Part shown: in pieces, positions 1 through 8,268 of the stretch
Layout: every line of letters starts with the position of its first letter
Numbering within the stretch: position 1 is the first letter of the stretch
Assembly (NCBI RefSeq): GCF_029853675.1
Contig: NZ_CP122539.1
Span: 2,375,001-2,439,000 of the forward strand
Source of the DNA: Tenacibaculum tangerinum
GTDB lineage: Bacteria > Bacteroidota > Bacteroidia > Flavobacteriales > Flavobacteriaceae
Direction of reading: 5' to 3'
Length of the DNA: 64,000 nucleotides
Notes under the pieces: model-generated
Database searches by the model: none
The model's input: only the letters and a program-made list of their open reading frames with translations
Told to the model about the DNA's origin: nothing
Translations under genes and position numbers: made by a program

Positions 1-309
1 AACTATAAAATCATCGTTCGATAAGTTGACTAAAATAACACCTATTTCACCTCTATAATCTGCATCAATAGTACCAGGAGAGTTTAAAACGGTAATTCCT
101 TTTTTAGCTGCCAGCCCGCTACGAGGACGAACCTGAGCTTCGTACCCAACAGGAAGAGCAATAAATAATCCTGTTTTTATAATGGCTCTTTCTAAAGGTT
201 TTAAGGTAATAGTAGCCTCAATATTAGCACGTAAATCCATCCCAGCAGAACCTTCAGTTTCATAAGTAGGTATTTGGTGTTTCGATTTATTAATTAGTTG
301 TACTTTCAT
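1..309 (-). CDS. dut: dUTP diphosphatase (partial, 3' end outside window)
   Basis: The first 103 codons of a trimeric dUTPase, read from ATG at 309 toward the window edge without a stop. It hydrolyses dUTP to dUMP and pyrophosphate, keeping uracil out of DNA and feeding thymidylate synthesis. Visible are motif 1 (AGMDL, about residues 22-26), motif 2 (RPRSGLA, about 62-68) and motif 3 ([11 protein letters not shown], about 79-89), with the catalytic Asp in motif 3. The usual length is about 144 residues, so roughly 40, including the C-terminal P-loop-like motif, lie outside. Divergent from gpsA, with 187 bases between the two starts. Confidence 0.95.
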   Translation of the reverse strand, partial: MKVQLINKSKHQIPTYETEGSAGMDLRANIEATITLKPLERAIIKTGLFIALPVGYEAQVRPRSGLAAKKGITVLNSPGTIDADYRGEIGVILVNLSNDDFIV

Positions 310-469
310 AATTTTATTTAATACGCGATCTTATAAATACTACGACATAGGTGTCGAAATTTTTCAAATAGTTTTATTTCAATACCTCTTGAATAGACTG
401 TGAGGCGGTTGACTTTTCAGTTTTCAAATATAATAAGCTTTAAGTTTAGAGAGTCGTTTATAGATTTAT

Positions 470-477
470 TAATTTTG
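470..477 (+). promoter_or_regulatory. possible -7 element of gpsA
   Basis: TAATTTTG fits the Bacteroidota -7 consensus TAnnTTTG and ends 19 bases before the gpsA ATG, giving a short untranslated leader. No clear TTG -33 box is visible at the expected spacing, so the call is tentative. Confidence 0.35.
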
Positions 478-496
478 CAGCAAACAAATACTACTT

Positions 497-1492
497 ATGA
501 ACAATCAAATTAAAATAGCTGTTTTAGGAGGTGGAAGTTGGGCTACTGCCATTGTTAAAATGTTGTCTGAAAACCTAGAAACGATTGGTTGGTATATGCG
601 TAGTGTATATGCTATTGAACATATTAAACGCAACAAACATAACCCTAGTTATTTAAGCTCTGCTGAACTACATCCAGAACAACTAGACTTATCGGACGAT
701 ATTAATGCTATTGTTGAAAACTACGACGTATTAATTTTTGCAATTCCATCTGCCTTTTTAAGCACAGAATTAGAAAAACTTACAGTTTCTATAGAAAAGA
801 AAGTAGTTTTTTCAGCCATTAAAGGAATTGTTCCCGAATCAGGATTAATTGTGGGAGAGCATTTTCATAAGCAATATAATATTCCGTATGAGAATATTGG
901 AGTAGTATCAGGACCTTGTCATGCAGAAGAAGTGGCTATGGAGCGGTTATCGTATTTAACCATTGCTTGTCAAGATGAGACAAAAGCAAAGCAGTTAAGT
1001 AATGCTATTGCTGGGCGTTATATTAAAACTAAAATTTCTGACGATATTGTAGGCACCGAATATGCAGCAATGTTAAAAAACATCTATGCAATTGCAGCGG
1101 GAATTGCACATGGTTTAGGCTATGGAGATAATTTTCAGGCAGTGTTAATGAGCAATGGTATTCGAGAAATGAAACGCTTTATAAAAAAAGTGCACAAAAT
1201 GAAGCGCAATATCAATAACTCTGCTTATTTAGGTGATTTATTGGTTACTGGATATTCTACATTTAGTAGAAACAGAATGTTCGGAAACATGATAGGAAAA
1301 GGCTATACTGTAAAATCTGCCATGTTAGAAATGAGTATGGTCGCCGAAGGGTATTATGCTACAAAAAGTGCGTATAAAATCAATCAAAAAAACAAAGCTA
1401 AAACTCCAATAATCGACGCTGTATATAACGTTTTGTACGACAAGAAAGAAGCGAAAGATGAGTTTTTAAAGTTAACAAATAGATTAGATTAG
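497..1492 (+). CDS. gpsA: glycerol-3-phosphate dehydrogenase [NAD(P)+]
   Basis: Reduces dihydroxyacetone phosphate to sn-glycerol 3-phosphate for phospholipid synthesis; cytoplasmic. 331 residues, the normal length. The N-terminal Rossmann loop GGGSWATA is at residues 11-18, the SAIKG segment at 106-110, SGPCHAEE at 138-145 and the catalytic-helix lysine in MLKN near 194. The ATG at 497 puts the nucleotide-binding strand at the usual distance from the N terminus. Monocistronic in appearance, with 226 empty bases before the next gene. Confidence 0.96.
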   Translation: MNNQIKIAVLGGGSWATAIVKMLSENLETIGWYMRSVYAIEHIKRNKHNPSYLSSAELHPEQLDLSDDINAIVENYDVLIFAIPSAFLSTELEKLTVSIEKKVVFSAIKGIVPESGLIVGEHFHKQYNIPYENIGVVSGPCHAEEVAMERLSYLTIACQDETKAKQLSNAIAGRYIKTKISDDIVGTEYAAMLKNIYAIAAGIAHGLGYGDNFQAVLMSNGIREMKRFIKKVHKMKRNINNSAYLGDLLVTGYSTFSRNRMFGNMIGKGYTVKSAMLEMSMVAEGYYATKSAYKINQKNKAKTPIIDAVYNVLYDKKEAKDEFLKLTNRLD

Positions 1493-1718
1493 TTGTTTGC
1501 ATTTGTACAAATAATCCTTCTTAATAAATTAAGAAGCCCCATCAATCGCTTCTAAAATTGAGTTGTGTATAGGTCTTGTTACAAGAACATATAGCAACAA
1601 ATTTAGTCTAAAAATCTGATTAATAAAGTTTTTTATAAATTATTATTACTTTTTTAAAAATAGTATAATTTCACTTTAAGTTGTATTTTTAACTTTTTTA
1701 GTTTAAAATTAAACAAGT

Positions 1719-2378
1719 ATGAAAACAATTCAAGAAGCTGTTGAAATTACAATCAGAAAAACTCCTTTTATAGAAGAGGCTTTGAATGAAAAGCTAATAA
1801 ACGTATCATCTTTAGCTAGAGAAATTTTACCTGAAGTCTCTAAACTATTAAAAAAAGATGTAAAAGTAGGGGCAGTTATGATGGCTATTAATAGGTTGTC
1901 TCCAGCGAATGAATTGAGAGTTCGTAAAAACATTAAGCGTCTTGCACTAAATTTGGGAGATGTTATTGTTCGATCAGACTTATGCGACTTTACATTTAAA
2001 AATACGACGTCTTTACTAAAAGAAATAGCTAAAATTTTAAGTAAGTCGGCCGATAGTAAAGATTACTTTTTAACGGTTTCTCAAGGTATTTTTGAAACCA
2101 ATATTGTTACCAGTAAAAACCTACAACCTTTTGTTGAAGAAATTTTTAAGAAAGAAGAACTGATTAACAATGTAAACGACTTGGCTTCTATTACGATAAA
2201 ACTTCCAAAAGGAAACCAAGATCAATCAGGTATTTATTACTTTATATTAAAGCAGTTTGCGTGGGCTAATATAGCAGTGCAAGAGGTAATTTCTACCACC
2301 CATGAAATGACCATTGTCGTAAAAGAAAGGGAGGTTAATGAAACATTTTCCATTTTAATGGACTTGAAACTGAATTAA
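1719..2378 (+). CDS. ACT-like domain protein, function unknown
   Basis: 219 residues, soluble, no signal peptide. The N-terminal third looks like a small helical segment (about 1-75). The rest has the alternating strand/helix pattern of two tandem ACT-type regulatory modules (about 80-145 and 150-219; the second contains SGIYYFILKQFAWANIAVQE, resembling the ACT helix that follows a ligand-binding loop). Such proteins in Flavobacteriaceae are sometimes labelled aspartate-kinase-like, but no kinase domain is present. It lies 3 bases upstream of the MFS gene, so the two are probably co-transcribed and it might sense an amino acid or related ligand. Function is inferred only from fold resemblance. 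Confidence 0.6.
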   Translation: MKTIQEAVEITIRKTPFIEEALNEKLINVSSLAREILPEVSKLLKKDVKVGAVMMAINRLSPANELRVRKNIKRLALNLGDVIVRSDLCDFTFKNTTSLLKEIAKILSKSADSKDYFLTVSQGIFETNIVTSKNLQPFVEEIFKKEELINNVNDLASITIKLPKGNQDQSGIYYFILKQFAWANIAVQEVISTTHEMTIVVKEREVNETFSILMDLKLN

Positions 2379-2381
2379 TTT

Positions 2382-3650
2382 ATGACAAAAAAAGACCCTT
2401 ACGCTTCGCTTAGAATCAAAGAGTTTAATATTTTTCTTTTGGTGCGCTTTTTATTGGTTTTTGCTTGGTCTATGCAATTCATTATTATTGAATGGGAGGT
2501 GTATTCAATAACCAAAAATCCTTGGAATTTAGGACTTATAGGGGCTTTTGAGTTTTTGCCCGCTTTTTCTATGGCACTGTTTGCGGGACATATTGTAGAT
2601 CAAAAAGAAAAACGAAATCTATTAGCACTGTGTATTGCCCTATTTTCTTTAATTAGTTTTGGATTGTATTTTTTAACTACACCAGAATTTGTTGAAGATT
2701 GGGGTTCTAATGTCGTTTTATATTCTATTTATGCCTTAGTATTTTTTGGAGGATTGTTACGTTCGTTTTTCGGACCCACTATTTTTTCATTAATTGCACT
2801 TATAGTCCCTAAAAAACTATATCCAAACGCAGCAACTTGGAGTAGTAGTACTTGGCAAGTAGCAAGCGTATTAGGCCCTGCTTTTGCTGGTTTTACAATT
2901 GCTTTTTATGGAGTTCCACTTTCTTTAAATATCGTTTTCATATTAGTTGTAGTATCGTTATTGTTTGTTTTCTTCATAAAGAAAAAACCAATAATGAACC
3001 ATAAAAAAGGAGAACCTATAGGTAAGAGTTTAAAAGAAGGCATTGCTTTTGTATTTAAAACAAAAGCAATTCTAGGAGCTATTACGTTAGACATGATTTC
3101 GGTATTATTTGGAGGTGCCATCGCTCTATTACCCGTGTTTGCTCAAGATATATTAGAAGTTGGGGCAAAAGGTTTTGGAGTATTGAGAGCAGCACCAGCT
3201 GTAGGAGCTTTTTTAACCATGTTAGTTACGGCGTACATTCCTATAAGTAAAAATGCTGGAATGAAACTCTTGGCGGCTATTTTTGGTTTTGGAATATGTA
3301 TTATTATTTTCGGTTTATCTACTACATTTTGGGTATCCTTAACGGCTTTATTTTTTAGTGGTGTTACCGATGGAGTATCGATGGTTATTCGGCAAACAAT
3401 TTTACAACTAAAAACACCCGACCATATGCGAGGTAGAGTAGCTTCGGTAAACTCAATGTTTGTGGGTTCATCGAATGAATTAGGGGCTTTAGAAAGTGGT
3501 ATTACAGCCAAGTTAATGGGAACAGTAACTGCTGTTGTTTTTGGCGGTACCATGACCTTAATTACAGTGGTAACCACAGGAATCATCAATCCAACATTAA
3601 GAACCTTAGATTTAACTAAAGATTTAGAAGAACACGAAAAACAAGAATAA
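2382..3650 (+). CDS. MFS transporter, MFS_3/EntS-like exporter
   Basis: 422 residues with about 12 hydrophobic helices, an inner-membrane secondary transporter. The MFS loop-2/3 signature is seen as GHIVDQKEKRN (about residues 69-79) and a second-half equivalent near MRGRVASVNSMF (about 350). Family members of this MFS_3 type export siderophores or drugs. The substrate cannot be told from sequence. It starts 3 bases after the ACT-like gene, suggesting an operon. Confidence 0.8.
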   Translation: MTKKDPYASLRIKEFNIFLLVRFLLVFAWSMQFIIIEWEVYSITKNPWNLGLIGAFEFLPAFSMALFAGHIVDQKEKRNLLALCIALFSLISFGLYFLTTPEFVEDWGSNVVLYSIYALVFFGGLLRSFFGPTIFSLIALIVPKKLYPNAATWSSSTWQVASVLGPAFAGFTIAFYGVPLSLNIVFILVVVSLLFVFFIKKKPIMNHKKGEPIGKSLKEGIAFVFKTKAILGAITLDMISVLFGGAIALLPVFAQDILEVGAKGFGVLRAAPAVGAFLTMLVTAYIPISKNAGMKLLAAIFGFGICIIIFGLSTTFWVSLTALFFSGVTDGVSMVIRQTILQLKTPDHMRGRVASVNSMFVGSSNELGALESGITAKLMGTVTAVVFGGTMTLITVVTTGIINPTLRTLDLTKDLEEHEKQE

Positions 3651-3702
3651 TATTTGTAAGGAACGCAAGATTTTGCAAACTAAGTAGGAAAACATTTTTA
3701 GC

Positions 3703-4548
3703 ATGAAACACTTAGTTTTAACAGCACTATTTTTAAGTACTCTTACTGCTTTTTCTCAAAGTCCGTGGACAAAAAGCAAAAACGAAGCATATATTCAAGC
3801 ATCATTCACTACCATTGGAAGCTATGATAAGATTTTTGGTAACCCAGACTATGAGCCACAACGAGAAATAACCGACAACACATTGCAACTATACGCAGAA
3901 TACGGTGTAACCAACAACACAACCCTATTTGCCAATATTCCTTTAAAAATGGTAAAAACAGGCGATTTTACGCAAGATATGTCAGCAATCTTTCCTTCTT
4001 TTACCATTGATGAAGCTTCTGAAACGTTATTAGGAAACATTCAATTAGGGGTAAAACATAACTTCTCTAAGAATACATGGTTGCTTACAGGACAACTTTC
4101 TGTAGAAGCAAACACGAGTACGTATAAAGGCAATTCAGGAATACGAAGCGGTTACGATGCATGGACATTCACACCCTTATTTTTAACAGGAAGAGGTTTT
4201 GACTCATGGTATATACAAGCATTTACAGGCTTTGATATTCGAACCAATGGGTATAGCTCTAATTATAAATTAGGAGGTGAAGTAGGTTACAAAGCATTAG
4301 ATTGGTTATGGCTTGCAGGATTTTTAGACGGTGTTGCCTCTTTAAAAAACGGAGAAGTCGTTTTACCGCAAGAGAATTTGGCTACAGCATTGTATGTAAA
4401 CGATCAGAGTTATGCCGCTTTTGGATTCAAATTTATAGGAGAATTTACGGATAATTTTGGTGTTAATCTCGGCTTCGGAGGTGCATTGTCAGGAAGAAAT
4501 GTTGCCAAAGCTCCAGCCTTAAGTTTCGGATTGTATCATAAATTTTAA
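3703..4548 (+). CDS. outer-membrane beta-barrel protein, unknown function
   Basis: 281 residues beginning with a Sec signal peptide (hydrophobic core about 3-17, cleavage after AFSQ at about 19). The mature part is rich in alternating aromatic/polar strands and ends in Phe (YHKF), as outer-membrane barrels do. Resembles the transporter/MetA-pathway-like outer-membrane proteins of Flavobacteriaceae. No enzymatic motif was recognised. It follows the MFS gene by 52 bases and could be its outer-membrane partner, but this is only context. Confidence 0.65.
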   Translation: MKHLVLTALFLSTLTAFSQSPWTKSKNEAYIQASFTTIGSYDKIFGNPDYEPQREITDNTLQLYAEYGVTNNTTLFANIPLKMVKTGDFTQDMSAIFPSFTIDEASETLLGNIQLGVKHNFSKNTWLLTGQLSVEANTSTYKGNSGIRSGYDAWTFTPLFLTGRGFDSWYIQAFTGFDIRTNGYSSNYKLGGEVGYKALDWLWLAGFLDGVASLKNGEVVLPQENLATALYVNDQSYAAFGFKFIGEFTDNFGVNLGFGGALSGRNVAKAPALSFGLYHKF

Positions 4549-4644
4549 AATGTAAGGTTTTCCCATACTTTTTGTAAGCAAAAATTAACGATGAATTTTT
4601 AAAGTTCAACTAAATTGCTGGTACTAATTTTAAAAACGTTAAAG

Positions 4645-4794
4645 ATGTTACAAAAAATTTCAAATTTAGGTACAATATTGAGTCTACAAGAACAGAAAGT
4701 AATCCAAGGTAGTGGCTGTGAGCCTCTAAAACCTTGCGATATAGGTTATAAGTATGATTATAGAGTTTGTGGTTGTGTTCCAGACAATTCATAA
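4645..4794 (+). CDS. small Cys-rich peptide with GG-like leader (bacteriocin/RiPP-like precursor)
   Basis: A 49-residue open frame from ATG 4645 to TAA 4792-4794. Residues 1-24 follow the Bacteroidota leader pattern KISNLGxxLSxxEQKxIxG: it has ISNLGTILS, then EQKVIQGSG, with the last residue in place of the second Gly of a double-glycine site. The predicted core (about 25-49) contains four cysteines at 25, 31, 42 and 44 plus several Tyr and charged residues. A clear intrinsic terminator follows 10 bases after the stop, supporting a dedicated transcript. No peptidase-containing ABC transporter or modifying enzyme is adjacent, so processing would rely on genes elsewhere. Function (bacteriocin, signalling or other secreted peptide) is unproven. 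Confidence 0.68.
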   Translation: MLQKISNLGTILSLQEQKVIQGSGCEPLKPCDIGYKYDYRVCGCVPDNS

Positions 4795-4803
4795 AATACT
4801 TTA

Positions 4804-4830
4804 AAAGCGAGTAAAACTCGCTTTTTTTCT
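4804..4830 (+). terminator. intrinsic terminator of the small peptide gene
   Basis: Stem AGCGAG (4806-4811) pairs with CTCGCT (4817-4822) around a 5-base loop, extended by flanking A/T pairs and followed by a run of seven T from 4822. Confidence 0.85.
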
Positions 4831-4898
4831 TTTTCTCTTCACTCCTTTTTCTTTTCTCTTTATAGACACCTATCTTTGCGCTTTCAAATCCATAGAAA

Positions 4899-6482
4899 AT
4901 GACTGAAAACGTAAGAGTACGCTTTGCTCCGAGTCCTACAGGGCCGTTACACATAGGTGGTGTAAGAACCGCTTTGTTTAATTATTTGTTTGCTAAAAAG
5001 CACAACGGAACGTTTGTATTACGTATTGAAGATACCGACCAAACACGTTATGTGGCCAATGCTGAACAATATATCATCGATTCGTTAACATGGTGTAATA
5101 TTCCGTTTGATGAAGGGCCAGAAAAAAACGAAAAATTCGGACCGTATCGTCAGTCAGAACGTAAAGACTTGTATAAAAAATATGCAGAACAGCTCATTGA
5201 AAACGGCTGGGCATATTATGCTTTTGATACTGCTGAAGACCTAGACGCACATCGAAAAGATCATGAAGAACAAGGAAAGACCTTCATTTATAACTGGCAT
5301 AATCGTGAAAAAGGAAGGTTGGTAAACTCCTTAGTTTTATCTAAAGAAGAAGTTGCAGCAAAAATAAAAGCTGGCGAAAAATATGTGGTGCGTTTTAAAA
5401 CACCACAAGACGAAACTTTGATTTTACAAGATGAAATTCGTGGTACAATTAAAGTAGAGACAAATACCCTAGATGATAAAGTATTGTTTAAGTCTGATGG
5501 AATGCCAACCTATCATTTAGCCAATATTGTCGACGATCATTTAATGGAGATTTCACACGTTATACGTGGTGAAGAATGGTTGCCCTCTCTTCCACTCCAT
5601 GTGTTACTATATCGAGCTTTTAATTGGAAAGCACCAAAGTTTGCACACTTACCCTTAATTTTAAAACCTGTAGGAAAAGGAAAATTAAGCAAGCGTGATG
5701 GTGATAAATTAGGATTTCCAGTATTTCCATTAGCATATACCAACGAGCAAACAGGCGATGTTTCACGTGGATACCGAGAGGATGGTTATTTTGCTGATGC
5801 GTTCATTAATATGTTAGCATTGTTAGGATGGAATCCTGGAACAGAACAAGAAATCTTTAGTTTAGAAGAATTAGTAAAAGCGTTCGATTTATCTCGTGTA
5901 AGTAAATCCGGAGCCAAGTTTAGTCCCGATAAAACCAAATGGTTCAATCAACAATACTTACAACAAAAATCAAATAAAGAACTTACTGCGTTATTTTTAC
6001 CAATTTTAGAAGAAAAAGGAATTGTCATTGCGAACGAAGAGAAGCAATCTGTTTCAAATAAAAAGATTACTTCGTCGAACACTCCTCTTAATGACGTATA
6101 TGTAGAAAAAGTGGTTGATTTAATTAAAGAACGCGCAACGTTTGTAGCCGATTTTTGGGAGTTGTCGAGCTTTTTCTTCAAAAACCCATCAGCATACGAT
6201 GCGAAAGCAGTTAAAAAGCAGTGGAAGCCGGAAACAGGTTCGTTAATGCAAGAGTTAATCGAAGTTATTTCAAAAATTGAAGACTTTTCAATAGAAAACC
6301 TACAAACAGAGATTAAAGGGTGGATTGCCTCTAAAGAAATAGGGTTTGGTAAAGTAATGCAACCACTTCGTTTAAGCTTAGTGGGTAAATTAGCAGGTCC
6401 TGATTTATTTGAAATTATGACCATGATAGGCAAAGAAACGACCATAACAAGAATACAAAACGCTATACAAGAACTTTCATAG
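4899..6482 (+). CDS. gltX: glutamate--tRNA ligase
   Basis: Class I aminoacyl-tRNA synthetase charging tRNA-Glu. The HIGG ATP-binding motif is at residues 18-21 and the KMSKS equivalent KLSKRD at 262-267. The anticodon-binding helical domain occupies the C-terminal third. At 527 residues it is about 20-25 longer than I expect for Flavobacteriaceae relatives. The excess coincides with residues about 376-400, which are encoded by a palindromic repeat element (6024-6096) and are low in hydrophobic content. The reading frame is open through the element, so the enzyme is presumably active with a surface insertion in the anticodon-binding region. Confidence 0.96.
   Translation: MTENVRVRFAPSPTGPLHIGGVRTALFNYLFAKKHNGTFVLRIEDTDQTRYVANAEQYIIDSLTWCNIPFDEGPEKNEKFGPYRQSERKDLYKKYAEQLIENGWAYYAFDTAEDLDAHRKDHEEQGKTFIYNWHNREKGRLVNSLVLSKEEVAAKIKAGEKYVVRFKTPQDETLILQDEIRGTIKVETNTLDDKVLFKSDGMPTYHLANIVDDHLMEISHVIRGEEWLPSLPLHVLLYRAFNWKAPKFAHLPLILKPVGKGKLSKRDGDKLGFPVFPLAYTNEQTGDVSRGYREDGYFADAFINMLALLGWNPGTEQEIFSLEELVKAFDLSRVSKSGAKFSPDKTKWFNQQYLQQKSNKELTALFLPILEEKGIVIANEEKQSVSNKKITSSNTPLNDVYVEKVVDLIKERATFVADFWELSSFFFKNPSAYDAKAVKKQWKPETGSLMQELIEVISKIEDFSIENLQTEIKGWIASKEIGFGKVMQPLRLSLVGKLAGPDLFEIMTMIGKETTITRIQNAIQELS
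6024..6096. repeat. palindromic repeat element in frame inside gltX
   Basis: Left arm 6024-6055 begins GTCATTGCGAACGAAG and continues to GAAGCAATCTG; right arm 6060-6096 contains AAGATTACTTCGTCGAAC and ends AATGACG. The reverse complement of the right arm matches the left arm at both ends (GTCATT and GAAGYAATCT), giving an imperfect hairpin. The sequence resembles the dispersed GTCATTGCGA...GAAGCAATCT elements common between genes in many bacteria. Here it codes for about 25 residues of GltX. Confidence 0.75.
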
Positions 6483-6484
6483 CA

Positions 6485-6519
6485 ATAAGAAATCCGCTTT
6501 TTTAAGCGGATTTCTTATT
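6485..6519. terminator. bidirectional terminator between gltX and the outer-membrane protein gene
   Basis: Near-perfect 15-base inverted repeat: 6485-6499 (ending GAAATCCGCTT) pairs with 6504-6519 (beginning AAGCGGATTTC) around a TTTT loop. A/T-rich tails on both sides suit convergent gltX and the gene at 6534-7130. Confidence 0.85.
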
Positions 6520-6533
6520 AAATATACTATAGT

Positions 6534-7130
6534 TTAAAGCATACAGCCCCCTAAGTGTTTAGCTGCATTTGGGTTATTACCACCAGTACCACTATTGTTC
6601 CAATTTAGTTTAAATACAATACCTAAAGTACCTTGAATATGAGAGCGCATGCTTTCGTAACCTTCAAATGAATGTTTGTAATACAATTGCGGATTAATTC
6701 CTACAGTATTGCTCACCCAGTAAATTCCACCACCACCAATATTTAGAGTTGGAGTCATTTTTCGTTCAGAATCTACTAAACTTCCTCCTACAAAAACATA
6801 CGGAGCTAATTTATTTAATACCGCATCAAAATTATAACGAAAAGATGCATCCATAGAAAAATAATTTACGGAATTTGAAATAAAACCAACATCTTCAATA
6901 GTATTAAAAGACATGGCACCATCTAAAGAAAAACGTTCTCCAATGGGCATTGTTAAACTCAAAGTAGGTACTTGAAATAAGTATTGATCGCCAATATAAG
7001 AGGCGTCACTTTGATTAAATTTTGTGATTCCAAAGCCTACTCCTATTTGCCAAGAGTCATTCAAATTTTGAGAAAAAATAGAGGTTGTTAAGCAAGTAAA
7101 TAACGCAATAAATAAAATATTGTACTTCAT
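6534..7130 (-). CDS. outer-membrane beta-barrel protein, unknown function
   Basis: 198 residues with a Sec signal peptide (hydrophobic core about 5-18, cleavage after IFSQ at 21) followed by amphipathic strands typical of the OmpA/OmpW-like 8-stranded barrel families. Unusually it does not end in Phe: after a barrel-like strand ending in LNW there is a polar tail of about 20 residues (rich in Asn/Gly, ending HLGGCML). Monocistronic in appearance. The 5' untranslated region carries two C-rich blocks (CCCCTTA and CCCCCT on the coding strand). Confidence 0.65.
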   Translation of the reverse strand: MKYNILFIALFTCLTTSIFSQNLNDSWQIGVGFGITKFNQSDASYIGDQYLFQVPTLSLTMPIGERFSLDGAMSFNTIEDVGFISNSVNYFSMDASFRYNFDAVLNKLAPYVFVGGSLVDSERKMTPTLNIGGGGIYWVSNTVGINPQLYYKHSFEGYESMRSHIQGTLGIVFKLNWNNSGTGGNNPNAAKHLGGCML

Positions 7131-7183
7131 AGGGGGAAAGTATTTAAGGGGAATAACTGTTTTTATTCGTTTTTAGTATAAAT

Positions 7184-7618
7184 TTACACGGCATTTACTT
7201 TTCTAATTGCTACTGTAAAATCATCTAATTCATTACCGTTTAAAATCAAATGTACAGCTTCATCACAAACTTTTTCAGCATTATCTGTAGGGAAATTTAA
7301 AGCTACAGCTATTTTACGAAGTATAGCCACCTCATGTTTGTCTACAACTCCATCAGCAAAAATCATTTTAGTTAGGCTATATAAGCGCTCGATGCGATCA
7401 TCATAATCTATAGGAGGATTTACAGGATAGTTCTCAGGGTTTTTTAAAATTTCCTTGTATTCCTCTTCACTAATGTTCAATCTTTTAGCAGCTTTATCTA
7501 ATGATTTTTGTTCTCCTTCTGAGATAATTCCATCAATTTTGGCAATTTTTACTACACTAGCAAAGTGCCCAATCTCTTGTTTGTGTTTTCCGCTTGAATA
7601 TAAATCTGATATTGACAT
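7184..7618 (-). CDS. TerB-family tellurite-resistance-like protein
   Basis: 144 residues, all helical, cytoplasmic. It has the two-repeat acidic metal-binding-like pattern of TerB proteins: AKIDGIISEGEQKSL (about 25-39) and FADGVVDKHEVAILR (about 89-103), each an xxDGxxxxxE motif. The TerB family is tied to tellurite and general stress responses, but the molecular role is not established. The neighbours do not include other ter genes. Confidence 0.75.
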   Translation of the reverse strand: MSISDLYSSGKHKQEIGHFASVVKIAKIDGIISEGEQKSLDKAAKRLNISEEEYKEILKNPENYPVNPPIDYDDRIERLYSLTKMIFADGVVDKHEVAILRKIAVALNFPTDNAEKVCDEAVHLILNGNELDDFTVAIRKVNAV

Positions 7619-8148
7619 AATTTTTATTTTATAATTAAAAAATAAGTTTTACTCCTTTAGAGACGACGTTTTTTAAAAGTTATATGATAACCTGTCGAAA
7701 GGTAGTAATTCTAGTTAAAAATAAAGTATTATTTTTTATTATAATTATAGTAAGCTGTATAAGAAATAGTAATTTTAAATAGTGCTTTTAAGTTTGTTTT
7801 TATCGTATTCAATTTTTTTCGTTTAATAGAGAACGGAAAGGTTTTCAAATAGTAGCAGATCACAAAAATGCACTTCAAACATGGTAATCGAAGCAAACAA
7901 CTAAAAAACAACAAATTGATTCTTGTTGTAATCAAAGAATTTATAGAGAAAATATAGGCTATGAGATAGGTTATTATCGAATTACTTAAGGTAAAAAAGA
8001 GAAATACATATAGTATACGAAAGATTGCATGCGGCTTTAAAAAATGAATTTCAATAAACGAACACTCTTTCGTAATTCCTTTAGTTTTTTTAAACAAAAA
8101 ACTTCATAATACTTTATTTTTACGTATAAAAACTATAAAAACGAACGA
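7619..8148. other. gene-poor A/T-rich stretch, nothing recognised
   Basis: 530 bases without a convincing gene. An open frame on the minus strand (7729-8097, 122 codons) has a skewed Lys/Ile/Phe/Tyr composition, no recognisable domain and no family resemblance, so I regard it as probably spurious. The stretch adjoins a truncated gene and an IS remnant and may be decayed accessory DNA. Confidence 0.5.
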
Positions 8149-8268
8149 ATGAATAACATCCATAATGCTCAGGCTTGGGAAAAACTCTACCAAAACTCAC
8201 AAGAACTTACCAAACCAAGCTCTATTGAAAATATACTTTCTAACGATGATGTTACCTATTTAACGTGA
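8149..8268 (+). pseudogene. truncated gene start, cut by the IS982 element
   Basis: ATG at 8149 opens a 39-codon frame (begins MNNIHNAQAWEKLYQNSQEL) that runs straight into the IS982 end at about 8260 and stops at TGA 8266-8268 inside the conserved IS-end sequence. The composition (Trp, His, mixed polar/hydrophobic) looks like real protein. I do not recognise the family. The downstream part of the gene is not seen on the other side of the IS remnant, so it was probably lost. Confidence 0.5.

Noticed and set aside
4610..4954. Minus-strand open frame of 114 codons across the small peptide gene and gltX start
   Set aside because: It runs antisense through the peptide gene, its terminator and gltX codons with no coding signal of its own.
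7729..8097. 122-codon minus-strand open frame in the gap before the IS remnant
   Set aside because: Extreme Ile/Lys/Phe/Tyr bias, no domain or start context; looks like chance opening in A/T-rich DNA.
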